DNA of 26,114 nucleotides from Fimbriimonas sp. Lineage in GTDB: Bacteria; Armatimonadota; Fimbriimonadia; Fimbriimonadales; Fimbriimonadaceae. The notes under the pieces were generated by a model. The model ran no database searches and was not told the origin of the DNA. It saw only the letters and a list, made by a program, of their open reading frames with translations. The position numbers and the translations under genes were made by a program. The stretch lies in NCBI GenBank assembly GCA_030447945.1, contig JAUJNV010000029.1, forward strand, positions 1 through 26,114. Reading direction: 5' to 3'. Positions 17,045-24,921 of this stretch are shown here, piece by piece; position 1 is the stretch's first letter; the number at the start of each line of letters is the position of its first letter.

Positions 17045-18439
17045 TTAGGCCTTCTGCACGCCGGGGCGGCCGCTTTCTACGATGAACGCCGCGCTCTTGC
17101 CGACGGCGGACTTCGGGTCCTTTACGTCCTCGACCGCCCAGTAGTCGGCCCGGTACGTCTTCCGGTCGAGGGTGCAGGTGACGTAGCCCCGCTTGACTCC
17201 TTCGAACCACTCAGGTGGGGCTGCACGGCCACTCGCTTGTCGAACGTTTCCGCCCTTCCCGGGGCGATGCCGCCACTGCTGATCGCCGTCCCGGCGAACT
17301 CGACGCCGACGGTGGGCGAATCCTTCCGGTCGAAGTCCAGCTTGAGGTCGCTGACGAGGTTCTTGTGCGAGTCGCCCGTGAGGACCACTGCGTTGGGCAC
17401 CTTCGCATCGTGGAGGAAGCGCATAAAGCCGGTTGCGCTCCGGCGCGTAGCCGTCCCAGGAGTCGGGCGAGAACCTCGCCGTTGGCGGTGAAGTTCGCGA
17501 ACTGGGTCATGAAGAGCTGCTGCGGGATCACGTTCCAGACGGCGCGCGAGTCTTTCAGGCCTTCCTTCAGCCAGGCCTCTTGCTTGGCGCCCAGCATCGT
17601 GCGCGCGGGATCGTTCCGCTCCGGATGGTCTCGCGGAAGGGCCTTGTCGTTGTTCGCCTGGTTGCTGCGGTACTGCCGGGTGTCGAGGACGCTGAACCCG
17701 GCGAGGTCGCCGTACTGGAGGCGACGGTAGATCTGAGGTCCGCGCCCTTCGGCATCTGGGCCCGGCGCAGGGGCATGTGTTCGTAGTACGCCTGGTAGGC
17801 GGCCGCCCGGCGCTTGAGGAACTCGGCCGGGTCGGAGCCGTTCTGGTCCCGGTCGCCCGCGTAGTTGTTCTCCACCTCGTGGTCGTCCCACGTGAGGACG
17901 AACGGAACCGTGGCGTGGGCCGCCATGAGCTGCGGGTCGGACTTGTAGAGGGCGTACCGCAGGCGATACTGCTCGAGCGTTTCGGCTCGGGCCGCACGGC
18001 GTCGGAATGCCCTGGTCGCGCACGCCCGGCTTGCCCATGTTCCCTCGTAGATGTAGTCGCCCAGGTGGAGCACGAGATCCAGGTCCTGCTCGGCGAGGTG
18101 GCGGTAGGCGGCGTAATAGCCGGAGGGCCAGTTTTGGCACGAGACGAAGGCGAACTTGAGCGCGTCGGGATGCGCGCCGAGGGCGGGCGCCGTGCGGGTG
18201 CGGCCGACGGGGCTCGTCGCACCGCCGGCCTCAAACTGGTACCAGTAGGTCCGCGCGGGCTCCAGCCCTTCGGCCTCGACGTGCACCGAGTGCGCAAGCT
18301 CGGGCGCCGCCTGCGCCGTTCCCTGTTTCACGATCCGCTTCATCCCCTCGTCGGCGGCGATCTGCCAACGGACCTCCACCGCGTGCGGCTCCATGCCGCC
18401 CCCGTTCAGCGGATCGGGCGCGAGCCGGGTCCACAGCAC
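17045..18439 (-). CDS. phoD: PhoD-type alkaline phosphatase/phosphodiesterase, N-terminus missing (frame-disrupted)
   Basis: Metallophosphatase of the PhoD family (Ca/Fe-dependent phosphomono- and diesterases, usually Tat-exported). Visible blocks are VVLWTRLAPDPLNGG, KFAFVSCQNWPSGYYAAYRH, DLDLVLHLGDYIYEGTW, VPFVLTWDDHEVENNYAGDR, FSVLDTRQYRSNQ, VVLTGDSHKNLVSDL, VGVEFAGTAISSGGI and the C-terminus EWFEGVKRGYVTCTLDRKTY...VESGRPGVQKA. Metal ligands are evident in the LGDYIYE, TWDDHE and TGDSH motifs. Frame breaks are near 18035, 18000, 17745, 17455 and 17200. Upstream of VVLWTR there is a stop at 18470, and no Tat signal or the usual VASGDP stretch. About 50-80 residues are thus absent, through a real deletion or an assembly join with the DUF2243 gene. 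Confidence 0.85.
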
Positions 18440-18469
18440 GACCCTTGAGAAGAAATGATGAATTTCCCG

Positions 18470-19007
18470 TCACTTGTCGACCGGAGCCCACTCCGGCGCC
18501 CGGGCGTTCGTCTGTCTTCCACGAAGCCTTGCCCGAGGCGACGAGCCCTCGGCCGAGGAGGATGAGCAGCACACCCCCGATGCCGAGGAAGCCGTAGTCG
18601 AACGTCGCCTGGGCGCCGGAGGGTGCGTACTCGACGACGTGGTGGATACGCAAGAGGTGATGGTCGATGATCCCCTCGACAAGGTTGAAGATGCCGAAGC
18701 CGAGGATGAGCGCCCCGAGAAAAGTCTTGCCCGACCACGGAACGTCTTTTCGCGCTCCCGCCTTGAAGAGCATCGTCAGCCCGATGGCCGTCATGATCCA
18801 CACTCCCGCGTGGAAGTAGCCGTCCCAGGTCATGTTGATCTTGGCGTTGACCAGGGTATCGGGCGGTCTGACCGCCGACAGCATGTTATGGAACTGGAGG
18901 ATCTGGTGGAAAAGAATGCCGTCCAGGAAGCCTCCCAGCCCCGCGCCGAGGACCACACCCGCGGAGACCAGTGGGCCGAAGCGGAGCCTTGTGGCGGGGT
19001 CCGTCAT
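18470..19007 (-). CDS. DUF2243 integral membrane protein
   Basis: Membrane protein of unknown function. It starts MTDPATRLRFGPLVSAGVVL with an early GGFLDGILFHQILQFHNMLS, the hallmark of DUF2243, and later FNLVEGIIDHHLLRIHHVVE, a His-rich stretch also conserved. Four hydrophobic segments are visible. The His residues at helix ends could bind a metal or haem, which is an inference. The ATG overlaps the stop of the upstream CxxC gene (ATGA at 19007-19004). The end is uncertain: the raw frame runs on to 18231 without a stop, but the family domain is finished at about GRGLVASGKASWK. One indel would bring in the stop at 18470, which I use as the nominal end. Confidence 0.82.
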
Positions 19008-19215
19008 CTCCCGCTTCTCCGCGCGTCGCCCCTGTAGATGCCGGCGGCGACGGCGGCGATGATCCCCAACGGCAGGAGCAACACCCCGAGGTGCGCGCGA
19101 AGTCGCCGTTGTAGACGGCCGACTTCACGCTCGGGCGGCACGTCTCGCAGGCGTTGGCCGCGCCGGCCAACGTCAGGAAGCCGAGAAGCATCCAGAACCT
19201 TGCGGCACGCGCCAT
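19004..19215 (-). CDS. Small exported CxxC protein upstream of DUF2243 (frame-disrupted)
   Basis: About 70 residues. It starts MARAARFWMLLGFLTLAGAA at ATG 19215, then NACETCRPSV with Cys23 and Cys26 right after a probable signal-peptidase site. Near 19090 one base is missing: reading in the next frame gives LGVLLLPLGIIAAVAAGIYR, a C-terminal membrane helix, and then a stop overlapping the DUF2243 ATG. The topology is signal peptide, short periplasmic CxxC loop, one membrane anchor. The tight coupling suggests it works with the DUF2243 protein, perhaps in redox or metal handling. No named family is known to me. Confidence 0.6.
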
Positions 19216-19756
19216 AACGGATTGGAACGAGCGACTTCCGATAGGTTCCGAACGTGGGGCCGTGTCTAGGAGCATGTAGAGCGACTCCCTCCCTTGCCCG
19301 GACGGTTCGCGCCGGGGAGGGTAGGGGTGGGGGTGGGGGTTCTGGGCGGTAGCTTCTCGACCGGGGGTGGTGCGTAGCGGAGTTTCCCAGAGTTTCTCGC
19401 CAAGGCGCAGAGCTTCATCCGTCTTTGCGCCTCGTCTCATGAGCCGTTGTAAGCGAGGCGCAAAGGGTGGAGAAGGTTTGGCGCCTATGCGAGAAACTCG
19501 CCGGCTGAAGGGACTACCTGAACCTCCACCCCTGCCCCTCCCGCGCAAGAACCATCGCGGCAAGGGAAGGGGGTCCGGAGATTTCTCTACAGTCTCTAAG
19601 CTCGCTGCCCTGGTCATGCACGAGGGCTTACGGCCGGAAAAGGGCATGCTCGTCAAGCGGGCTGTTGGGTGTCTGAGGAAAAGCCGATGGCAGCTTCCGA
19701 TACCGCCGCCCTCCGTCCGAGAACCACAAGCTCTTGTCGCACGTACTATTCGTGTA
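19216..19756. other. 541-bp non-coding gap
   Basis: Apart from the nested repeat at 19284-19576 I see no gene. Open frames here have repeat-derived, Arg/Pro-rich translations. The last 180 bp should hold the promoter of the small membrane-protein gene; no clear promoter motif could be fixed. Confidence 0.5.
19284..19576. repeat. Nested inverted-repeat element, about 290 bp
   Basis: The outer imperfect arms are 19284-19350 and about 19511-19576 (G/C-rich, sharing ccctcccttgcc and agggtaggggtggggg-type blocks in inverse orientation). Inside, gagtttctcgc..aggcgc (19390-19408) pairs with 19481-19499 at 17 of 19 positions. Inside that, ctttgcgcctcg (19423-19434) pairs perfectly with 19454-19465. 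The concentric arms suggest one foldable unit, MITE-like or a REP-type composite. No frame inside looks like a gene. Confidence 0.7.
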
Positions 19757-20247
19757 ATGGACGCGGCGAAGGCGCGTGGGGAGCTTAAGGGGATAAGTGC
19801 GGTCGTCCTGTTCTCTGCGCGGCAATCGTGGTCTTGGGGATCATGGCGGCGTATGCAAGCTTTCTCCGGCTGCAGGGCACCGAGCTTTACGCGGAAACCA
19901 TGCGCGAATTGCGGTCACGTTCCGACCTGAGTCCGAGGGTTCAGCAAGCGTTCCGATGGGTCTCGATCCCCGAGCATCCAAAGTGGCGCTACGTGGCCGG
20001 GATGATTATCTATGGCGCGGCGGCCGTGAGCGGACTTGGCGCGGTGGCCCTGATCGCGCGTGCGCGCTCTGCTGCGGCCCCGGTGGCCGCGACCGTCGTC
20101 GCACTCGCTTCGGTACTGCTCCTCGGAGTGGGAGAGATCCTCTTGAAGAGAGAGGTCGTCGACGCCGCCATCTGGGTCGTCCTCGTGCTGGCGTCGTGCA
20201 TCTACTGGAGGGTCTGCCAGAAGCGGGTCGCGGCGCTGAAGGCATAG
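19757..20247 (+). CDS. Hypothetical membrane protein with four hydrophobic segments (possible N-terminal frameshift)
   Basis: The clear part runs from GTG 19828 (VVLGIMAAYASFLRLQG) to 20247, 139 residues. ATG 19757 gives MDAAKARGELKGISAVVLF in another frame that would join with one indel near 19815, completing the first helix; I take this as the likely true start. Three further helices are WRYVAGMIIYGAAAVSGLGA, PVAATVVALASVLLLGVGEI and AAIWVVLVLASCIYW. A soluble loop of about 40 residues (ELYAETMRELRSRSDLSP) lies after the first helix. No known family is recognised. Confidence 0.55.
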
Positions 20248-20286
20248 TCGGCTTGGAGGTGTCCGACGGAACTGAGGATCGAGTCA

Positions 20287-20345
20287 GTTCATTCTACTAT
20301 ATCTGAACAAAACAATCCATTATGTTCATATATAAATGAACATAA
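20287..20345. promoter_or_regulatory. AT-rich promoter with palindromic operator upstream of mmyA
   Basis: TTATGTTCAT-ATATAA-ATGAACATAA (20320-20345) is a perfect 10-bp-arm palindrome. An outlying pair GTTCA (20287-20291) and TGAAC (20304-20308) repeats the same half-site. The block is strikingly AT-rich against its surroundings and contains -10-like TATATA and CATAAT. Autoregulation by the HTH protein MmyA, encoded 27 bases downstream, is the natural inference. Confidence 0.7.
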
Positions 20346-20371
20346 TCGCCGGAATGCTCTAAAATAGCTAG

Positions 20372-20836
20372 ATGGATCCCCGTCAAGCACTGTTGAGACG
20401 GCAGCAGTTGGATCGCCAGCTCGTGCCGTTGAACGACGTGGCTTTCGCCGCACCGCCGAGCGGTGGGTGGATCAAGTCGATCAGGGAGGCCCTCGGGATG
20501 AGCCTGCAGACTTTCGCGCATCGTCTCGGGCTTGCTTCTCGGTCCGCCGCCCACCAACTTGAGCAAGCCGAGGTCGAAGAGTCCATTACCGTCAAACGCC
20601 TCCGGGCCGCCGCCAATGCTCTCGGGTGCGACCTCGCGATCGTCTTCGTCCCCCGCGTTCCGCTCGCGCAGGCGATGGAGCAGCGCGCGAGGGAGAAGGC
20701 GCGCGAGCGTTTGCGGCGAGTCGGCCACTCCATGGCGATGGAAGAGCAGGGCGTCTCGGGCCCCCCACTCGACGAGATGATCGAGCAGGCCGCTCGCGAC
20801 ATCCTTCAGAAGGGAGATTCGAGGCTGTGGGACTGA
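20372..20836 (+). CDS. mmyA: Mobile mystery protein A (Xre-type HTH regulator)
   Basis: DNA-binding protein, 154 residues, intact. The start MDPRQALLRRQQLDRQLVPL and the HTH region from about residue 32 (GWIKSIREALGMSLQTFAHR then LGLASRSAAHQLEQAEVEES) match the mobile mystery protein A family. That family is always paired with mobile mystery protein B and scattered among genomes, in the manner of toxin-antitoxin modules. The C-terminus is a charged helix (AMEQRAREKARERLRRVGHS). It probably binds the palindrome just upstream. Its end overlaps the next gene by ten bases. Confidence 0.88.
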   Translation: MDPRQALLRRQQLDRQLVPLNDVAFAAPPSGGWIKSIREALGMSLQTFAHRLGLASRSAAHQLEQAEVEESITVKRLRAAANALGCDLAIVFVPRVPLAQAMEQRAREKARERLRRVGHSMAMEEQGVSGPPLDEMIEQAARDILQKGDSRLWD

Positions 20837-21438
20837 ATCTCGGGTTTCCCGAAGGGGCGACCCCCATCGATCCCGAGGAGGCCCAAGACCTCATCCCGTC
20901 CCTCTCGACCCAAGCCGAGCTCAACGAGTTCGAGCTTCTGAACATTATGGAAGCGGCGGCCTGGGCCGAGAGGAGCCGAAAAGTCAGGATCGATCTCCTT
21001 AACCCCCAGACGCTGAGGCTCCTTCATAAGCGGATGTTCGGAAAGACTTGGCGGTGGGCCGGGATCTATAGGAAGACCCAGAAGTCTATCGGTGTCGAAG
21101 CCTACCGAATCGCGCCCGAACTGCACGGGCTCACCGAGGACGTGAAGGCGTGGCTGCAGTTCGAGTCGTATGCTCCGGCCGAGATCGCGGCGCGGTTCCA
21201 TCACCGGCTCGTCCTCATCCACGCGTTCCAGAACGGCAACGGCCGCCACGCCAGAATGGCGACCGATCTCTTGTGCGTCCGTCAAGGGTGGCCGGCATCC
21301 GGATGGGGTTCGAGCGATCTAGTCGCTCAAGGCACGGCCCGGGCCCACTATCTCGACGCGCTCCGGCAAGCGGACCAGCACAACTTGGGGCCGCTCATCG
21401 AGTTCATGGCTATGTTCCCCTCCTGGAGTCGAGGCTAA
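20827..21438 (+). CDS. mmyB: Mobile mystery protein B (Fic domain)
   Basis: Fic-fold protein, 203 residues, intact. It starts at GTG 20827 (MGLNLGFPEGATPIDPEEAQ), overlapping mmyA by ten bases. The Fic motif HAFQNGNGR (132-140) keeps the catalytic His, the phosphate-binding GNG and Arg, so AMP/NMP transfer to a protein target is expected. KRMFGKTWRWAGIYRKTQKS is typical of Fic proteins of this group. The N-terminal LSTQAELNEFE sits where inhibitory helices occur in some Fic proteins but does not match the strict (S/T)xxxE(G/N) motif. Whether MmyA acts as the antitoxin is unknown. Confidence 0.9.
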   Translation: MGLNLGFPEGATPIDPEEAQDLIPSLSTQAELNEFELLNIMEAAAWAERSRKVRIDLLNPQTLRLLHKRMFGKTWRWAGIYRKTQKSIGVEAYRIAPELHGLTEDVKAWLQFESYAPAEIAARFHHRLVLIHAFQNGNGRHARMATDLLCVRQGWPASGWGSSDLVAQGTARAHYLDALRQADQHNLGPLIEFMAMFPSWSRG

Positions 21439-21562
21439 CCGCCTCCGCGGGGCGACCACCAAGGGACGGGTACCCGCCCTCTCTGGACGAGCCGGCCACC
21501 TCGAACGGCATGCTTCGGTTGGGGGCAGGGCAGGCACAAGCCGGTGATACACTCTTTTCACG

Positions 21563-22882
21563 GTGGACACGCAGAAGTTGAGGCGGGGAGGCGCGTGGGG
21601 ACTCGTCGTCGTGGCAGCCTTCGCCGGCGCCGGCGCCGGGTGCCGCCGGACCGCCGGGTGCCCGCCGGATAAGGTTTGCCTGCGGTACATGGCGTGGGGG
21701 AATCCGGAGCAGCTCGCGATCGAGCAGGAGATGATCGACCGTTTCAACCGGGAAAACCCCGACCTTCACGTCCTCCTGTTCCGCGTGCCCGGCAGCGCCT
21801 ACGGGCAGAAGATGGTGCTTATGCTCGCCTCGCGCACCGCGCCGGACGTGCTCCGCGTGGACCACTATAACTTTCCCGCCCTCGCGAAGAAGGCGTACTT
21901 CACGGACCTCACGGAGCTCGCCCGGAACGACCCAGGCTTTCGAGAGAGCGACTTCTTCCCCTCCGCGATGGCGGAGGGGAAGGTGGGAGACCGCCTCTAC
22001 GGCCTGAATGCCCTCTTCGGGGGGAACATCATGTACTACAACAAGACCCTGTTCCGCCAGGCGGGGCTGGCGGACCCCTACGAGCTCTACGAGCGGGGAG
22101 AATGGACCTGGGAGCGGTTTCGGGCGTCGGCGAAGGCGCTGACCCGCTTCGACGAGCGCGGGAAGCCGAAGGTCTACGGCACCAACGTTCCGTTCTTCCC
22201 GATTACGACCGTCGCGGTCTGGGGCTTCGGCGGGGATCTCATGAGTCCCGACCGGAAGACGTCCCGCGTCGACTCCGACGGTACGGTCCGCGCGTACCAG
22301 TTCCTCGCCGATCTCGTCTGGAAGGACAAGGTCGCCCCGACGCCCGCGCAGGGGGCGAACGCGGCGTTCTCCTTCGAGAGCGGCAAGCTCGGGATGAGCT
22401 TCGACTGGATGGGCATGAGCCCCCGCTACCGGAGCACCGTGACGAGCTTCGACTGGGACGTCTGCCCGATGCCGCGCGGATCGGTAGCACGGAGCCAGGT
22501 CGTGAAGGGGAACCAGCTCGTCGTCGCGGCCAACTCGCGGCACCCGGAGGCGGCGTGGCGCTTCATCCGGTTCCTCACGAGCGTGCCGACGGAGACCCGG
22601 CTCTACGCGGAGATCCGGCGGGCCTTCCCCACCCGGCGGAGCGTCGCCAACTCGCCCGCCTTCCTGAAGACGGACCAGGCTCCCTTCAATACGCGCGCCT
22701 TCGTCCAGGCGGCGGAAGACGCGCGCACCTTGCCGATCGACGAGCGCTGGAGCGAGTGGACGCAGATCTTTAATGCGGAAGTGGACAGCCTCATGGCGGG
22801 CCGTGAGCGGGACGCGCGAACGGTGCTACGCCGAGCGAAGGTCAAGATCGACGCGGCGCTGGCGGAGGACCCGGGCTTCTGA
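21563..22882 (+). CDS. ABC sugar-binding lipoprotein (family 1 extracellular solute-binding protein)
   Basis: Substrate receptor of a carbohydrate importer (CUT1 type), 439 residues, intact. The lipoprotein signal has Cys27 in GAGAGC. The mature part carries YMAWGNPEQLAIEQEMIDRF (the common opening strand and helix), YGLNALFGGNIMYYNKTLFR, WTWERFRASAKALT and AAWRFIRFLTSVPTE, all typical of MalE/UgpB-like proteins. The start is GTG 21563 without a strong ribosome site; no better start is seen. The stop overlaps the permease start by one base (TGATG), so the three genes form one operon. The sugar cannot be read from the sequence. Confidence 0.9.
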   Translation: MDTQKLRRGGAWGLVVVAAFAGAGAGCRRTAGCPPDKVCLRYMAWGNPEQLAIEQEMIDRFNRENPDLHVLLFRVPGSAYGQKMVLMLASRTAPDVLRVDHYNFPALAKKAYFTDLTELARNDPGFRESDFFPSAMAEGKVGDRLYGLNALFGGNIMYYNKTLFRQAGLADPYELYERGEWTWERFRASAKALTRFDERGKPKVYGTNVPFFPITTVAVWGFGGDLMSPDRKTSRVDSDGTVRAYQFLADLVWKDKVAPTPAQGANAAFSFESGKLGMSFDWMGMSPRYRSTVTSFDWDVCPMPRGSVARSQVVKGNQLVVAANSRHPEAAWRFIRFLTSVPTETRLYAEIRRAFPTRRSVANSPAFLKTDQAPFNTRAFVQAAEDARTLPIDERWSEWTQIFNAEVDSLMAGRERDARTVLRRAKVKIDAALAEDPGF

Positions 22883-23790
22883 TGGGCCTCGTCGCCCGCT
22901 GTCGGCGCTGGACGCGGCGGCCCGCGGTCTGGGGGTTCCTTTTCGTCACGCCGTGGCTCCTGGGCTTCCTCATCTTCACGGCGGGGCCGATGCTCACGTC
23001 GCTCTGGATCTCGCTCCACAAGTTTGACCTCCACACGATGGAGTACGTGGGCGGCGACAACTACCGCCGGATCTTGACCAGCGACCCGCGGTTCTGGAAG
23101 TCGTTGCGGATCACGGTGGTCTACGCCCTGTTCGCCGAGCCACTCGGCATCGTGGGTTCGCTGGCGATCGCCGTGTTGCTGAACCAGAGAGTCAAGGGCA
23201 TCCCCTTCTTTCGGACCTTCTTCTACCTACCGTCGCTCGTCCCGGCCGTCGCCTCGGCGATCCTCTGGCAGTGGGTCTTCAACGCGGAGAGCGGCGCGCT
23301 GAACGTCGGGCTCTCCGTGTTCGGCTACGGAGGGCCCCAGTGGCTCCAGGACGAGACTTGGACGCTGCCCGCGTTCGTGTTGATGTCCCTCTGGGGCATC
23401 GGCGGCGGACGCATGGTGATCTTCCTCGCCGGGCTCCAAGGGATCTCGGACACCTACTACGACGCGGCGAAGATCGACGGGGCGAGCCCCTGGCAGCAGT
23501 TCCGGAAGGTGACCCTGCCGCTCCTGTCGCCGGTGATGTTCTTCAACCTCACCCTCGGCATCATCGGCTCCTTCCAGACCTTTACCACCGCCTACGTGAT
23601 GACGGGCGGCGGACCGAACAACGCGACGCTCTTTTACGCGCTGTACCTCTTCCGCAACGCCTTCGAATACTTCAAGCTGGGCAAGGCGAGCGCGCTCGCG
23701 TGGGTGCTGTTCGTCCTTCTGCTCGCCCTGACCCTCGTGCAATTCAAACTCTCGAAGCGGTGGGTCTACTACGAGGGGGAGGCGAAGTGA
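22882..23790 (+). CDS. ABC sugar transporter permease, MalF/UgpA-like
   Basis: Inner-membrane permease, 302 residues, intact, with six hydrophobic segments. It begins MGLVARCRRWTRRPAVWGFL, followed by FVTPWLLGFLIFTAGPMLTS, the usual first helix. The EAA-loop motif that docks on the ATPase is YYDAAKIDGASPWQQFRKVT (near 193-212). FQTFTTAYVMTGGGPNNATL is also family-typical. It forms a heterodimer with the next gene product, to which it is joined by a GTGA overlap. Confidence 0.92.
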   Translation: MGLVARCRRWTRRPAVWGFLFVTPWLLGFLIFTAGPMLTSLWISLHKFDLHTMEYVGGDNYRRILTSDPRFWKSLRITVVYALFAEPLGIVGSLAIAVLLNQRVKGIPFFRTFFYLPSLVPAVASAILWQWVFNAESGALNVGLSVFGYGGPQWLQDETWTLPAFVLMSLWGIGGGRMVIFLAGLQGISDTYYDAAKIDGASPWQQFRKVTLPLLSPVMFFNLTLGIIGSFQTFTTAYVMTGGGPNNATLFYALYLFRNAFEYFKLGKASALAWVLFVLLLALTLVQFKLSKRWVYYEGEAK

Positions 23791-24635
23791 GGCGGGGGTA
23801 CCGAGACGGGCACCCGGCGGTGCGGGCGCTGGTGTTCCTCTTTCTCGTGCTGGGCTCGGCGGCCTTCCTCGTGCCCCTGCTCTGGACCTTCTCCACCGCG
23901 CTGAAGACGAACGAGGAGATCGCCCAGGACCCGACCCGTCTCATTCCCGCAAACCCGACCCTCCAGAACTTCCCGGACGCCTGGAACGCCCTCCCGTTCG
24001 GGATCTTCGTCACGAACACGATCTTCGTCACGCTGATCGCGACCTTCGGCACGGTCCTCTCGGCGTCCCTCGTCGCCTACGGCTTCGCCCGCTTCCGGTT
24101 CTGGGGCCGGAACGTGCTCTTCACCACGATGCTCGCGACGATGATGCTCCCCGGGCAAGTCACGATGATCCCCGTCTTCATGATCTGGCGCGAGCTCGGC
24201 GCGATCGACACCTTCGCCCCGCTCACCTTGCCCGCGTTCCTGGGCGGAGGCGCGTTCAACATCTTCCTGCTGCGCCAGTTCTTCATGACCATTCCGCGCG
24301 AGTTGGACGAGGCGATGCTGCTGGACGGCGCGAGCTACCTCGGGATCTGGCGGCGGCTCATCCTCCCCTTAAGCACCCCCGCCATCGCCACCATCGTCGT
24401 GTTCTCCTTTATCGGCAACTGGGATAACTTCGACGGCCCGCTGATCTACCTCAACTCGCCGGAGAACTACACGGTCGCCATCGGCCTGCGGATGTTCCAA
24501 GACGCCTTCGGCACGAACATGGGCCAGCTCATGGCCGCCTCCCTCATCCACATCACCCCCACCATCCTCCTCTTCCTCTTCGCCCAGCGCTACTTCATCA
24601 AGGGAGTCGCCATCGGCGGCATGGGCGGCCGCTAG
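23787..24635 (+). CDS. ABC sugar transporter permease, MalG/UgpE-like
   Basis: Second permease, 282 residues, intact. The start is the GTG overlapping the previous stop (23787), reading MRRGYRDGHPAVRALVFLFL; this keeps the first helix complete. The EAA motif is LDEAMLLDGASYLGIWRRLI (near 171-190), followed by LPLSTPAIATIVVFSFIGNW. It ends YFIKGVAIGGMGGR, close to the usual GAVKG ending of MalG-type proteins. The ATPase is not in the operon; a shared MsmK/MalK-like ATPase encoded elsewhere would be needed, as is common for CUT1 systems. Confidence 0.92.
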   Translation: MRRGYRDGHPAVRALVFLFLVLGSAAFLVPLLWTFSTALKTNEEIAQDPTRLIPANPTLQNFPDAWNALPFGIFVTNTIFVTLIATFGTVLSASLVAYGFARFRFWGRNVLFTTMLATMMLPGQVTMIPVFMIWRELGAIDTFAPLTLPAFLGGGAFNIFLLRQFFMTIPRELDEAMLLDGASYLGIWRRLILPLSTPAIATIVVFSFIGNWDNFDGPLIYLNSPENYTVAIGLRMFQDAFGTNMGQLMAASLIHITPTILLFLFAQRYFIKGVAIGGMGGR

Positions 24636-24646
24636 ACAGAGCCCCC

Positions 24647-24815
24647 GTGGCACCGGCATCCTGCCAGTGATCAGGGAATGGAGGGTCACCGCCCCGTGGC
24701 ACCGGCACTCCTGCCGGTGATCTGGGAACGAGGGATGACCGGCAGGATGTCGGTGCCACACGTTACGCCGGTGCCAAACCTGGTGCCAGTGCCACACGGG
24801 AGTGCCGGTGCTATG
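24647..24815. repeat. Repeated gtggcaccggca..cctgccggtga phrase in both orientations
   Basis: Direct copies lie at 24647-24678 and 24696-24728 (about 32 bp, few mismatches). An inverted copy gaccggcaggatgtcggtgccac is at 24737-24759. Fragments gccggtgccaaacc, ggtgccagtgccaca and agtgccggtgc follow up to about 24812. The copies can pair with each other to form hairpins after the permease operon. There is no gene in this 286-bp gap. Confidence 0.8.
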
Positions 24816-24921
24816 TAAGAAGATTTCGGTTACCCTGGGCGTGGGGGCGGCGGGGTGAGGCAGAGCACGCTCTGCCGCTACGTATACTGACGGTTGCCCT
24901 TTGGGCTTCCATAGCCACGAG

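Noticed and set aside
18231..19007. In-frame fusion of DUF2243 with the phosphatase
   Set aside because: The DUF2243 frame reads through phoD in a different frame from the phosphatase, so no fused product would form.
19367..19930. Open frame of 187 codons covering the nested repeat and the start of the membrane protein
   Set aside because: Its sequence is repeat-derived and Arg/Pro-rich. Only its portion from 19757 on matches a sensible N-terminus, used in the membrane-protein entry.
21410..22543. Open frame of 377 codons on the minus strand opposite the sugar-binding lipoprotein
   Set aside because: It is an antisense shadow of a well-supported gene and has no recognisable motif.
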